From Deltaproteobacteria bacterium (GTDB lineage: Bacteria > Acidobacteriota > Thermoanaerobaculia > Multivoradales > JAHZIX01), in the NCBI GenBank assembly GCA_022601195.1, contig JAHZIX010000044.1, forward strand, positions 1 through 64,000: 64,000 nt of DNA. The letters are read 5' to 3'. Positions 45,822 through 54,925 of the stretch are shown here, one piece after another. The notes below the pieces were generated by a model. The model searched no databases and was not told the origin of the DNA. It was given only the letters and a program-made list of their open reading frames with translations. The position numbers and the translations under genes are program-made. Positions within the stretch are counted from its first letter, which is position 1; each line of letters opens with the position of its first letter.

Positions 45822-47189
45822 TCAAGAAAGCTGAGAGAGAACCTCTTCCATGGCGTCGAAGACATGGTGAGCCTCTTGGTCGGTGACCGCATAGGGAGGC
45901 AGGAAGTAGAGCACGTTGCCCAGCGGTCGCAGAAGAATATCCCTGGCCAAAAACTGCTCCGCAAGCCAAGGGCCTCGGCCATCCAAGTACCCACCATCGC
46001 CGCCGCCGACATCGAGAGCTGCCAATCCTCCCAGAGTGCGAGCACCCTGCACACAAGGTAGCTTGGCGAGGCCAGCGAGGCGCTCTTGGAAGAGTGCCTC
46101 GAGACGACCGATGCGGGTCATCACCTGTTCCGAATCGAAGATCGCCAGACTCTCCAGGGCCACGGCGCAGGACAGAGCATTGGCGGTGAAGGAGTGGCCG
46201 TGAAAAAAAGTGCGCCCACGGTCCTCACTGAGAAAGGCCTGGTAGATCTCATCGGTCGCCAGGGTGGCAGAGAGGGGAAGATAGCCGGCGGTCAGACCCT
46301 TGGAAAGGCAGAGAAGGTCCGGAGCCACGGGGCCGTGCTCGCAGGCGAAGAACCGACCGGTACGGCCAAACCCTGTGAACACCTCGTCAGCGATCAGGGG
46401 AATCCCGTGGTGATGGGTCAGCTCCCGAATCCGCCGCAAGAACTCCGGCGGCTGGATGATCATCCCTCCAGCCCCCTGCACCATCGGCTCAACGATCACC
46501 GCCGCCACTCGCTCCCCTTCCTGGTCGAGAATTTCTTCCAAGCTGGGCGAACATCGGCGATGAGGGGGAGCCTCTGCGTGGGTACCGCAATAGGGACCAT
46601 GAGCGTGTCGTACTTCGAAGAACAGATTTTGGAACTCATGGTGAAAGACCTCGACCGCTCCGGTCGCCATGGTCCCGAAGGTATCCCCATGGTATGCACC
46701 ATCGAAGGCGACGAAGAGGGTTCTCTCTGTCTCCCCCCGATTGCGCCAGCCCTGATAGGCCATTTTCAGGGCCACCTCCACCGCCGTTGAGCCATCGTCG
46801 GAGTAAAAGACCCGAGTCAGCTCCGGAGTCGTGCGAGAGACCAGCTCCTGCGCCAGAGTGGCTGCCGGCTCATGGGTGAAGCCAGCAAAGATCACCTGTG
46901 CGACCTTCTCCGCCTGGCGCGCTAGAGCTGCATTGAGGCGCGGATGGCCATGACCGTGAATATTCACCCACCAGGAAGAGATCCCGTCAAGGATCCTTCT
47001 CCCATCCGGGGTGATCAGGTACACCCCTTCCCCCCGCTCGACAGGAATCGGCGGAGGCGCGGTCTTCATCTGAGTATAGGGATGCCACACCGTTCGAAGA
47101 TCGGCATCGAGCCAGGAAGGAGAAGTCGTTTGTGTAGATGCAGACTTGGAAAACTGGGTCAAAAGGGGGACCTCAAGGTTGGAGACCAT
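45822..47189 (-). CDS. bioA: Adenosylmethionine-8-amino-7-oxononanoate aminotransferase
   Basis: The product has 455 residues from ATG 47189; the frame is open to 47279 but the family begins near DLRTVWHPYTQMKTAPPPIP. BioA moves an amino group from S-adenosylmethionine to KAPA, giving DAPA, with PLP. Visible: WWVNIHGHGHP, YSDDGSTAVEVALKMAYQ, AFDGAYHGDT, the PLP Asp in LIADEVFTGFGRTG, the Schiff-base Lys in LCLSKGLTAGYLPL and FFHGHSFTANAL. The other biotin genes lie 2 kb upstream, separated by a metalloprotease gene and a VapBC module. Confidence 0.94.
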   Translation of the reverse strand: MVSNLEVPLLTQFSKSASTQTTSPSWLDADLRTVWHPYTQMKTAPPPIPVERGEGVYLITPDGRRILDGISSWWVNIHGHGHPRLNAALARQAEKVAQVIFAGFTHEPAATLAQELVSRTTPELTRVFYSDDGSTAVEVALKMAYQGWRNRGETERTLFVAFDGAYHGDTFGTMATGAVEVFHHEFQNLFFEVRHAHGPYCGTHAEAPPHRRCSPSLEEILDQEGERVAAVIVEPMVQGAGGMIIQPPEFLRRIRELTHHHGIPLIADEVFTGFGRTGRFFACEHGPVAPDLLCLSKGLTAGYLPLSATLATDEIYQAFLSEDRGRTFFHGHSFTANALSCAVALESLAIFDSEQVMTRIGRLEALFQERLAGLAKLPCVQGARTLGGLAALDVGGGDGGYLDGRGPWLAEQFLARDILLRPLGNVLYFLPPYAVTDQEAHHVFDAMEEVLSQLS

Positions 47190-47309
47190 GAATATGACAA
47201 CTGCGTGAGGATGACCGAATCTGCACCTCACGACTCCGCTTTCACAACCAGGGAATCTACCACTAACCTTGGTCGCCAAATCGGACCGGTGGATCTCCCC
47301 CCTACCGAA

Positions 47310-48068
47310 TCAGCCTTCCAGTACCCAACGAATCAGAGCGGTTCCGCGTCGAAAGGCCAGGTAGCTCAGCAGAGGGGTCATCAGAGCGCTCAAAAGAAGA
47401 ACAAAGGCCACAGCAGGTAAGCCGACTCCGAGGTAGTCCTGAGCGATTCGACTTAGATCCATCCAGTGACCACCCCCCTTGGCAGCACCATAAGCGGCAC
47501 GAGATCCAGCATCGGTAATCAAACCCCAAGCAAGAGCACCATTGTTGATAAGAATGAGAAAGCCACAAGCGGCATAGAGAGGTCTTTCCACAGCGTGAGC
47601 TATCGCCTCTCCGCTCATCGCCCGGTAGACAAAAACGCCCGCAATGACCAATTCCATAGCGTGCCCCATGGCTAAGAGAACGACCTCATGCAGTGGACTG
47701 AAAGCCGTGAAGCTATAGAGGGCCACCAAACCAAGGGCAATATTCCGTGATCGAACATGGTCCCGAATCGTGACCACCACGAAGGCGAAAAGGCCGTAGA
47801 TCAAAAGAACAATGAGAGTACTTCGGTCCCGATTCAGCGTCACTCCCCCGCCGTAGCGCCAATCAAAGGCAGGCACCGACGGATACCCAAAGCTCCAGCC
47901 CGCGAGGGTATGACCCAATTCATGAGCGATGACATCCAGATAGCTCGCGACAAAACGCACGAATGGAATGGCGAAAACCACGATGGCGAGGACCACGCCT
48001 ACCACCAGAGCCTGCCGCCCCTCAGGTGCCATGCCTTGGGGAGCACTTGCATGGAATCGTTGACTCAT
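47310..48068 (-). CDS. Membrane zinc metalloprotease-like protein (M50B type)
   Basis: The product has 252 residues from ATG 48068 (GAGG seven bases upstream). An HExxH motif, VIAHELGHTLAGWSFG, lies at the end of the first or second membrane helix, as in M50 intramembrane proteases. Six or seven helices follow. The second M50 motif (NPD/DG type, third zinc ligand) is not clearly present, so activity is uncertain. It sits between bioA and a TA module and has no apparent link to biotin synthesis. Confidence 0.7.
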   Translation of the reverse strand: MSQRFHASAPQGMAPEGRQALVVGVVLAIVVFAIPFVRFVASYLDVIAHELGHTLAGWSFGYPSVPAFDWRYGGGVTLNRDRSTLIVLLIYGLFAFVVVTIRDHVRSRNIALGLVALYSFTAFSPLHEVVLLAMGHAMELVIAGVFVYRAMSGEAIAHAVERPLYAACGFLILINNGALAWGLITDAGSRAAYGAAKGGGHWMDLSRIAQDYLGVGLPAVAFVLLLSALMTPLLSYLAFRRGTALIRWVLEG

Positions 48069-48461
48069 GGGTTGCCTCTGCGGGGTCGTTCTACCGGCTC
48101 GAGATCTGCTCTGCCCCTCGTCCACAACGGACCGCTTGGGACGCCAAGCTTAGGGCAAGCCATCGAGGAATTCAGCCACCTCAGAGGCAACCTGGGCCAA
48201 GGCTTGTGCCGAGGCTTGTGACTGCGTGGCCAGCTTCGCCAGGAGGCTTAGCGGGTAGGATTTCAAAACGACATCCCTAAGCCGAGCAGGTGTCCCCTTC
48301 GGGCGGTCTCGGTGATCGCAGTCCGGAGTTCGACCCAATGCTTGGCAAAGTACTCATCTCGTATTTGTTCAGCAAGGTTTTCGGCCTTCCTTCCCCGCCC
48401 GAACATCCGGCTGACGATACCTGAAATTCTTTTCTGTAACACTGCGGCGAGCTCAGCTACC
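48069..48461 (-). other. Gap with a possible frameshifted small gene
   Basis: Two minus-strand frames look protein-like: one reads VAELAAVLQKRISGIVSRMF then GRGRKAENLAEQIRDEYFAK and HWVELRTAITETARRGHLLG (about 48480-48275). The other, one frame away, reads YPLSLLAKLATQSQASAQAL and AQVASEVAEFLDGLP (about 48260-48150). They could be halves of one helical protein split by a frameshift, but no family is recognised and no start is clear. Confidence 0.3.
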
Positions 48462-48914
48462 TCAACCCTCGTTGACCACTCCCACCTGCGCCAGTGGATT
48501 CTCCCAACGCAACCCCTCAAAGCGGCTGAAATCCCTATCCGTCGAACACAAAGTCGCGCCGTGCTCGATAGCCAAGGCGGCTAGATGGGCGTCAGGAACC
48601 AGAGGACCGGTGGCTTGGCCGACGGTCAGCTGCTCACGGAGGATGGCCCAATGGCGGAGGCTCGGCTGTGGCGAAGTGACCATTGGTAGCTCGAGCCATT
48701 CATCGACAATCTCAACCGCCTCAGCAATCGTGAAGGGTTGATCGAGGATGCGCCGATCTGTCGTGATTCGCACGAAGGCGAGAAGAGTCGGCCAGGGAAT
48801 GCAAACGGGCTCCGGGCTGGAGAGCAGAGACTCCAACCACCTCTTGCTCTCCTCATGAAATGGGCTCGAGCGGTTGTAGGCGTAGATCAGCAGATTGGCG
48901 TCCAGGAGCCTCAA
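48462..48914 (-). CDS. VapC-type PIN-domain toxin beside the biotin genes
   Basis: The product has 150 residues. The start is TTG 48914, with GGAGGCGGAGA directly upstream, giving MRLLDANLLIYAYN. PIN residues: Asp in LLDANLLIYA, Asp in VPDAHLAALA and Asp in CSTDRDFSRF. The TA-family signature TTDRRILDQPFT is typical of the VapC group with FVRIT. A gap of 39 bases separates it from its antitoxin, unlike the overlapping modules elsewhere in the window. It also lacks the flanking comM repeats. Confidence 0.88.
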   Translation of the reverse strand: MRLLDANLLIYAYNRSSPFHEESKRWLESLLSSPEPVCIPWPTLLAFVRITTDRRILDQPFTIAEAVEIVDEWLELPMVTSPQPSLRHWAILREQLTVGQATGPLVPDAHLAALAIEHGATLCSTDRDFSRFEGLRWENPLAQVGVVNEG

Positions 48915-48953
48915 TCTCCGCCTCCCAACCAACTACCTCGTACCGAGCCAGCC

Positions 48954-49199
48954 TCAAAGTCCATAGGGCTCATCTTGCCGATGAAGGAGCTCGCCAATGT
49001 TGTCGAAGTCGACTCCCGGCCGCCCTCCCAAGGCGCGCGCTCTCACTTTAAATGGAGTGAGTTGGCCTGGTGGTTGTGGCGAATTGAGGCCCTTCCGAAG
49101 GGTTGAGTTCACGGTCTCCTTGAAGGACAGTCCACTCTTCTGAGCAGCCTCCTTGAGCTTCGCTGCAACATCTTCGTCTAACGTCAGAGTCGTTCTCAT
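48954..49199 (-). CDS. VapB-type (CopG-like) antitoxin
   Basis: The product has 81 residues from ATG 49199 (MRTTLTLDEDVAAKLKEAAQ); an ATG six bases upstream is also possible. The RTTLTLDEDV strand and KSGLSFKETVNSTLRKGL helices are the ribbon-helix-helix DNA-binding unit. The C-terminal part (RPGVDFDNIGELL) is the usual toxin-binding end of this VapB group. Its start lies only 24 bases from the bioD stop, so it may be co-transcribed with the biotin genes. Confidence 0.88.
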   Translation of the reverse strand: MRTTLTLDEDVAAKLKEAAQKSGLSFKETVNSTLRKGLNSPQPPGQLTPFKVRARALGGRPGVDFDNIGELLHRQDEPYGL

Positions 49200-49223
49200 G
49201 ATCATGATGCTACTGATGAGGCA

Positions 49224-49925
49224 TCATGATGTCAAACCCGAGCCGGGCGCCCATTGAAGGGTTGGAAAAAGATAACGCTCCAAGATTCCGCTGGGGTCGA
49301 AGCGGACGCATTGCTCCGCCAGCGTCGCCCTTTCCAGGGGCTCCATGGGTTCGACCTCCGCAATGATAGAAACTTCCCCAAAGCGCTCGATAGCTTCCCG
49401 ATTGTCCTCGTTCCGTGGGCCGTTGAGCACGACTCCTGCCACTTCGAGGCCACGGGCTCGCATGGCTTCTAGGCTCAAGAGAGTGTGATTAATGGTACCC
49501 AACTGGCTGGAAGCCACCAGAACACAAGGTAAACCCAGAGCCACCAGAAGATCCACTAGAAGAGTCGAATCATCCCGCAGTGGCACCAACAGACCTCCGA
49601 TCCCTTCGATGATCCAAGGTCGCCCTCGATGGCGGGCTCGAAGCTCCGAGTGGCGAGCCAGGATACGGTTCGGGTCGATCTCCTGCTCTGCCCACCGAGC
49701 CGCCAGATGAGGCGACACCGGCGGCCTGAAGAGATAGGCCTCCTCGAGGCAAAGAGCTCCCTCAGGCCCCAAGTTTCGCACCGTTCCGGTATCCCAATCG
49801 CTGTCGAACCCGGTGGCGATGGGTTTCCAATAAAGGGCATTGGCTCCGGCATAGCGATGCAGCAACAAGGCGCTGACCACCGTCTTGCCGACCTCCGTGT
49901 CCGTGGCTGTGACCACCAGGCTCAT
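49224..49925 (-). CDS. bioD: Dethiobiotin synthetase
   Basis: The product has 233 residues. BioD closes the ureido ring of DAPA using CO2 and ATP. The P-loop reads VTATDTEVGKTVVSALLL (family GTDTxVGKT). Further family parts are WKPIATGFDSD, IEGIGGLLVPL and SSQLGTINHTLLSLEAM. It is the last gene of bioB-bioF-bioD and overlaps bioF by ATGA. Confidence 0.94.
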   Translation of the reverse strand: MSLVVTATDTEVGKTVVSALLLHRYAGANALYWKPIATGFDSDWDTGTVRNLGPEGALCLEEAYLFRPPVSPHLAARWAEQEIDPNRILARHSELRARHRGRPWIIEGIGGLLVPLRDDSTLLVDLLVALGLPCVLVASSQLGTINHTLLSLEAMRARGLEVAGVVLNGPRNEDNREAIERFGEVSIIAEVEPMEPLERATLAEQCVRFDPSGILERYLFPTLQWAPGSGLTS

Positions 49926-51136
49926 GAGGCGACCGCCCGTGGTTTTGGAATCTCTCGGGAAGCCGTCGACACTGCCTGCATCTCCTCTTGATCCGGAGCT
50001 CTGACCGCCGCAGCTAGCTCTCTTGCCAGGCGCTCCAGGTCCTCTTCTCGGTGGTCCGCATGAATCGAGATCCGCAGCCGAGCAGTGCCCTCTGGAACCG
50101 TCGGTGGCCGGACCGCGCGCACATCCAGCCCTTTCTCTTGCAGGCGCTTCGCGACCGCCAGAGCTCTCGCATTACTGCCCAGCACTACCGGCACGATGGG
50201 GCCCTCACTGGGCAAAGAGTCGATGCCCCAACCTCGGAGCCCCCGCCGGAGTCGATCCGCTAGCTCCAGAACTCGCCGACGCCGCTCCGGTTGGCTAGCC
50301 ATCAAATCCAAGGCTGACTCCACAGCGGTGAGCAGGAGAGGTGGCGGCGCAGTGGTAAAGATGAAGGAACGGGCGCGGTTCAACAAGGTACGAATCAAAA
50401 CCTCCGAACCAGCCACACAGGCTCCAAAGGAACCGAAGGCCTTGCCGAAGGTAGAGATCGTGGCTGTCACTCTCTCTTCGACTCCAAATCGTTCCACCAA
50501 CCCGCTGCCTCGGCGTCCGAAGAGCCCCGTGGCGTGGGCCTCATCGACGATGAGCTCAGCGCCGAAGCGCTGGGCCAGGTCAGCGTAATGGTCGAGAGGA
50601 GCGATGGTCCCGTCCATACTGAAGAGAGACTCCGTTACCAGAAAGGTTCGACCGCCGACATGGCGAGTCGCCAACGCGCCTTCCACCGCAGCCACATCCC
50701 GATGAGGAAAAATGACTTTTTTACACCCAGCAAGACGCAACCCATCGATGATGCTGGCGTGGTTGAGCTGATCGGAGAGAACCCGATCCTGAGCCCCCAC
50801 AAGACCGGTGAGCACTCCCAGATTCGCTTGGTAACCGGTGGAAAACAACAGGGCTGAATCAGATCCTTTGAAAGTCGCGAGCCGCTGCTCTAGCCGCTGG
50901 TGAATCGCACTATGGCCGCGCAGCAAGCGAGAAGCTGGTGCTCCAAGCTCGGGCTCTGCTTCCATACGGAGCAAAACTCGCCGACGAAACTCCGCGTCTC
51001 GCCGGAGCCCTAAATAATCATTGGAGGCAAAATCGATTCCGCTAGCCAGACTCAGCTGGCGATCCAGATCACCGGCCTCCAGCTCGGTCAGGTATCGACG
51101 CAGCTCTTCCTCGAGAGGCAGCAGGGAAGGGAGCAT
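49922..51136 (-). CDS. bioF: 8-amino-7-oxononanoate synthase
   Basis: The product has 404 residues from ATG 51136, overlapping the bioB TGA (TGATG). BioF condenses pimeloyl-ACP or CoA with L-alanine, PLP dependent. Visible: FASNDYLGLR, GAPASRLLRGHS, FSTGYQANLGVL, LIVDEAHATGLFGRRGSG, the PLP Lys in ISTFGKAFGSFGA and FIFTTAPPPLLL. bioC and bioH are not in the window. Confidence 0.94.
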   Translation of the reverse strand: MLPSLLPLEEELRRYLTELEAGDLDRQLSLASGIDFASNDYLGLRRDAEFRRRVLLRMEAEPELGAPASRLLRGHSAIHQRLEQRLATFKGSDSALLFSTGYQANLGVLTGLVGAQDRVLSDQLNHASIIDGLRLAGCKKVIFPHRDVAAVEGALATRHVGGRTFLVTESLFSMDGTIAPLDHYADLAQRFGAELIVDEAHATGLFGRRGSGLVERFGVEERVTATISTFGKAFGSFGACVAGSEVLIRTLLNRARSFIFTTAPPPLLLTAVESALDLMASQPERRRRVLELADRLRRGLRGWGIDSLPSEGPIVPVVLGSNARALAVAKRLQEKGLDVRAVRPPTVPEGTARLRISIHADHREEDLERLARELAAAVRAPDQEEMQAVSTASREIPKPRAVAS

Positions 51137-52104
51137 CAAGCCTCCATGGGCACCATGCCCAATTTATCGAGCAGCCGATGATCCCGATCCCGACCTGGAT
51201 TAGGAGTGGTGAGGAGACGCTCTCCGGTGAAGATCGAGTTTGCTCCGGCCAGGAAACACAGGGCCTGGGTCTCATCCGACATGGCAGTACGGCCAGCGGA
51301 AAGGCGGACACGACTTTTCGGTAGAACGACTCTCGCCGTAGCGATCATGCGAACCAGTTCCAAAGAATCTAAAGGGGAAGCGTCCCCAAGGGGTGTCCCC
51401 TCCACGGGAACCAGAGCGTTGATGGGCACACTCTCCGGGTGGGGATCGAGATTGGCCAGGACGGCGAGCATACCCAAACGGTCATCGACTGCCTCTCCCA
51501 TCCCGAGAATTCCCCCGGAGCACACCGTGACACCAGCAGACCGAACCGCTAGCAAGGTATTCAGCCGATCCTCATAGCTACGAGTGGTCACCACCTGGTC
51601 GTAGTACTCGGGGCCAGTATCCAGATTGTGGTTGTAGGCTGTTAGGCCAGCCTCCGCCAGCCTCGCCGCCTGGTTGGCGTTGAGCATCCCCAAGGTGCAG
51701 CACACCTCCAGACCTTCAGCGGCCACTCCCCGCACCATCTCCAGCACACGCTCGAAATCCCGATTGTCGCGAATCTCCCTCCAGGCCGCCCCCATGCAAA
51801 ACCGGGTAGAACCGTTGCTCCGGGCCGCCCGAGCTGCTTCGAGAACCGGCTCCAATTCGAGGAGAGACTCCCTCTCGACTTCGGTGTTGTAGCGAGCACT
51901 CTGGGGGCAATAAGCACAGTCCTCCGGGCAAGCCCCGGTCTTGATACTGAGCAAAGTGCATAGCTGCACCCGCCTCGGATCGTGAAAGCGACGATGCACT
52001 GTCTGGGCTTGGAAAAGTAGATCTGGAAGGGATTGATCGTAGATGGAACGAAGGTCCTCCAATGACCAATCGTGACGGATGTTTCCGGAATCGATCGCGC
52101 TCAT
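51136..52104 (-). CDS. bioB: Biotin synthase (radical SAM)
   Basis: The product has 322 residues from ATG 52104 (GAGGAGCC six bases upstream); the open frame extends to 52158. BioB inserts sulfur into dethiobiotin using a [4Fe-4S] SAM cluster and an auxiliary [2Fe-2S] cluster. The CxxxCxxC is TGACPEDCAYCPQSARY; other ligands lie in FCMGAAWRE, CCTLGML and CSGGILGMGE, and the Arg in RLSAGRTAM is conserved. It is first in bioB-F-D, 113 bases after sdhB. Confidence 0.95.
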   Translation of the reverse strand: MSAIDSGNIRHDWSLEDLRSIYDQSLPDLLFQAQTVHRRFHDPRRVQLCTLLSIKTGACPEDCAYCPQSARYNTEVERESLLELEPVLEAARAARSNGSTRFCMGAAWREIRDNRDFERVLEMVRGVAAEGLEVCCTLGMLNANQAARLAEAGLTAYNHNLDTGPEYYDQVVTTRSYEDRLNTLLAVRSAGVTVCSGGILGMGEAVDDRLGMLAVLANLDPHPESVPINALVPVEGTPLGDASPLDSLELVRMIATARVVLPKSRVRLSAGRTAMSDETQALCFLAGANSIFTGERLLTTPNPGRDRDHRLLDKLGMVPMEA

Positions 52105-52169
52105 GGCTGGCTCCTCAGCGAAATGGACTCTCGCCGCAGCCTTAGGCAGAGGAGTCACTATATAGGGGG

Positions 52170-52189
52170 TTCCCCCTCGAATCGGGGAA
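52170..52189 (-). terminator. Hairpin between sdhB and bioB
   Basis: TTCCCC and GGGGAA pair around an 8-base loop; an alternative GGGGG-AA-CCCCC overlaps it on the bioB side. There is no long T run. It could stop sdh transcription or separate the two operons; no known biotin-repressor site was recognised. Confidence 0.35.
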
Positions 52190-52216
52190 GTAGGGATCTG
52201 CCGAAGAAGAAGTTCG

Positions 52217-52963
52217 TCAGGAGCTCCGAAGCTTGGCCTTGAGAAAGTCGCGATTCATCTGAGCGATGAAATCGACGCTAATCCCCTTGGGGCAAACGGC
52301 TTCGCACTCGGTGAAATTCGTGCAGGAGCCAAAGGACTCCTCTTCCATCTGGCCAACCATGCCGGCAGCTCGGCCCCAGCGTTCCGGTTGGCCCTGGGGA
52401 AGCATGCCCAAATGAGCTACCTTGGCCGAGGTAAAGAGCTGCGCTGCGCCGTTGGGGCACTGGGCGACACAGGCACCGCAGCCGATGCAGGTGGCTGCAT
52501 CCATGGCGGAGTCAGCGATCTTTTTTTCCACCGGAACGAGGTTGGCATCGGGCGCGCTGCCGGTGTTCACTGAAATGAACCCTCCGGCCTGAATGACCCG
52601 ATCGAAGGCAGACCGATCCACCACCAAATCCTTGACCACCGGAAAAGCACCGGCTCTCCAGGGCTCGATGTGAATCTCATCCCCATCTTTGAACTGCCGC
52701 ATATGCAGCTGGCAGGTCGTGGTTTCCGGCAGGGGACCGTGAGCTTGCCCGTCGATCATGACACCACAGGCACCACAGATACCCTCTCGGCAATCGTGGT
52801 CGAAGGCGATCGCTTCCTCTCCCTGCAGGATGAGGCGCTCGTTCAACTGGTCGAGCATCTCCAGAAATGACATATGGGGATCGACGTCTACGTTCTCGTA
52901 ACGCACCATGCGCCCTTCCCGGTGAGGCCCTTCCTGACGCCAGACGTTGAGAGTCACTTTCAT
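52217..52963 (-). CDS. sdhB: Succinate dehydrogenase/fumarate reductase iron-sulfur subunit
   Basis: The product has 248 residues from ATG 52963 (GGAG upstream). It carries electrons from the FAD subunit to quinone through three clusters: [2Fe-2S] in CREGICGACGVMIDG and TTTC, and the others in ATCIGCGACVAQCPNGAA and CTNFTECEAVCPKGI. It is the last gene of sdhC-sdhA-sdhB. Confidence 0.95.
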   Translation of the reverse strand: MKVTLNVWRQEGPHREGRMVRYENVDVDPHMSFLEMLDQLNERLILQGEEAIAFDHDCREGICGACGVMIDGQAHGPLPETTTCQLHMRQFKDGDEIHIEPWRAGAFPVVKDLVVDRSAFDRVIQAGGFISVNTGSAPDANLVPVEKKIADSAMDAATCIGCGACVAQCPNGAAQLFTSAKVAHLGMLPQGQPERWGRAAGMVGQMEEESFGSCTNFTECEAVCPKGISVDFIAQMNRDFLKAKLRSS

Positions 52964-52992
52964 TTCTCTTCGCTCCTTCGGCTTCACCGGGA

Positions 52993-54912
52993 CTATTTGT
53001 AGCTTCGCTGGCTTGGCTTGACGTTTTCGAATTCGAGAGGTTCTTTGTGCAGAATCGGCGTCTCGCCGGAACCCCGAGCTTCCCAGGCTGCCACGTAGGA
53101 GAAATCCTCGTCATTGCGGAGAGCTTCCCCTTCCGGGGTCTGGTGCTCTTCACGAAAATGCCCTCCACAGGACTCTTCCCGATGCAGAGCGTCGCGGCAC
53201 ATGACCTCGGCCAACTCGAAAAAGTCGACTGCCCGTCCGGCTTTCTCGAGACTCTGATTGAAGCTCTCACCACCACCGGTGACATTGACGTTCTGCCAGA
53301 ACTCCTCATGAAGCTCGGGAATTCTCTGGATGGCTTCCTCGAGCCCCTTCTTGTTGCGCGACATGCCGCAAGCTTCCCAACATATACGGCCAAGCTCGCG
53401 ATGAAAAGAATCCACCGTGCGCTTGCCACCAATGGACAGCAACCGTTCGGTCCGCTGCCGAACTTCCTGCTCGGCCGCCTTGAAGGCGGGATCTTCCGCG
53501 CTCAGAACTCCCTCACCGAGGTGCCGGGCCAGGTAATCACCAATGGTGTAGGGCAGCACAAAGTATCCGTCTGCCAAGCCCTGCATAAGGGCGCTCGCCC
53601 CCAAGCGATTGGCCCCATGGTCAGAAAAGTTGGCCTCACCGATGGCATACAGGCCATCGACGTTGGTCATCAGGTTGTAGTCCACCCAAAGGCCACCCAT
53701 GGTGTAGTGAGGGGCTGGGTAGATGCGCATGGCGACGCTGTAGGGATCTTCTCCGGTGATGCGTTCATACATCTCGAAGAGATTTCCGTAACGAGCCTCG
53801 ATGGAAGCCTTGCCATCGCGGCGAATGGCATCGGCAAAGTCGAGGTAGACCCCCACTTCCGTAGGGCCCACTCCCCGGCCTTCATCGACCACTTGTTTGG
53901 CGTTGCGAGAGGCGACATCCCGGGGCACTAAATTGCCGAAGGAAGGATATTTACGCTCCAAATAGTAGTCGCGGTCCGATTCGGGAATCTGACTGGCAAG
54001 CTTGCCCTTGTCCTCCACACTCTTCGGCACCCAGATCCGGCCATCATTGCGCAGAGACTCACTCATCAGGGTGAGCTTGGATTGGTAGTCACCACTGGCA
54101 GGAATGCAGGTTGGATGAATTTGGGTGTAGCAAGGATTCGCGAATAGAGCGCCCCGCCGCGCCGCCCGCCAAGCCGCGGTGACATTACAACCCTTGGCGT
54201 TGGTGGAAAGGTAGAAAACGTTGCTGTAACCGCCCGTGGCCAAGACCACGGCATCCGCTGAATGAGATTCCACCTTGCCGGAGATGAGGTCGCGAGTGAC
54301 GATGCCCCGAGCCCGCCCATCGACCACGACGACGTCCAACATTTCGGTGCGGGAAAACATCTTGACCTTGCCGCCGGCAATCTGCCGCTCCAAGGCCGAG
54401 TAAGCGCCGAGCAAAAGCTGTTGGCCGGTCTGCCCCCGCGCATAGAAGGTCCGGGACACTTGAGCTCCACCGAAGGAACGATTGTCCAACAGACCGCCAT
54501 ACTCTCGCGCAAAGGGCACCCCTTGGGCGACACATTGATCGATGATGTTGACGCTCACTTGGGCCAAACGGTGTACGTTGGCTTCCCGGGAACGAAAATC
54601 GCCCCCCTTGACCGTGTCGTAGAACAGTCGGTAGATGCTGTCGCCATCGTTCTGGTAGTTCTTCGCTGCGTTGATACCGCCCTGGGCAGCAATGGAGTGA
54701 GCCCGGCGAGGGCTATCCTGAAAACAGAAGCACTTCACGTTGTAGCCCAATTCGGCTAGCGTTGCCGAGGCCGAGCCACCGGCCAGGCCGGAACCGACCA
54801 CGATGATCTCGAACTTCCGCTTGTTGGCCGGGTTGACCAACTTCATTTGGAAGCGATGCTTGTCCCACTTTTCTTCGACGGAGCCGGAGGGAATCTTGGC
54901 GTCTAGGTTCAT
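52993..54912 (-). CDS. sdhA: Succinate dehydrogenase/fumarate reductase flavoprotein subunit
   Basis: The product has 639 residues, the long type found with b558 anchors. FAD binding: IIVVGSGLAGGSASATLAEL; the covalent-flavin His lies in RRAHSIAAQGGINAAK. Substrate site parts are IHPTCIPASG, the HYTMGGLWVDYNLMTNVDGL region and RLGASALMQGL. It oxidises succinate in the TCA cycle, or runs in reverse, on the inner face of the membrane. Fourteen bases separate it from sdhC. Confidence 0.95.
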   Translation of the reverse strand: MNLDAKIPSGSVEEKWDKHRFQMKLVNPANKRKFEIIVVGSGLAGGSASATLAELGYNVKCFCFQDSPRRAHSIAAQGGINAAKNYQNDGDSIYRLFYDTVKGGDFRSREANVHRLAQVSVNIIDQCVAQGVPFAREYGGLLDNRSFGGAQVSRTFYARGQTGQQLLLGAYSALERQIAGGKVKMFSRTEMLDVVVVDGRARGIVTRDLISGKVESHSADAVVLATGGYSNVFYLSTNAKGCNVTAAWRAARRGALFANPCYTQIHPTCIPASGDYQSKLTLMSESLRNDGRIWVPKSVEDKGKLASQIPESDRDYYLERKYPSFGNLVPRDVASRNAKQVVDEGRGVGPTEVGVYLDFADAIRRDGKASIEARYGNLFEMYERITGEDPYSVAMRIYPAPHYTMGGLWVDYNLMTNVDGLYAIGEANFSDHGANRLGASALMQGLADGYFVLPYTIGDYLARHLGEGVLSAEDPAFKAAEQEVRQRTERLLSIGGKRTVDSFHRELGRICWEACGMSRNKKGLEEAIQRIPELHEEFWQNVNVTGGGESFNQSLEKAGRAVDFFELAEVMCRDALHREESCGGHFREEHQTPEGEALRNDEDFSYVAAWEARGSGETPILHKEPLEFENVKPSQRSYK

Positions 54913-54925
54913 CGTCTCACTCTCC

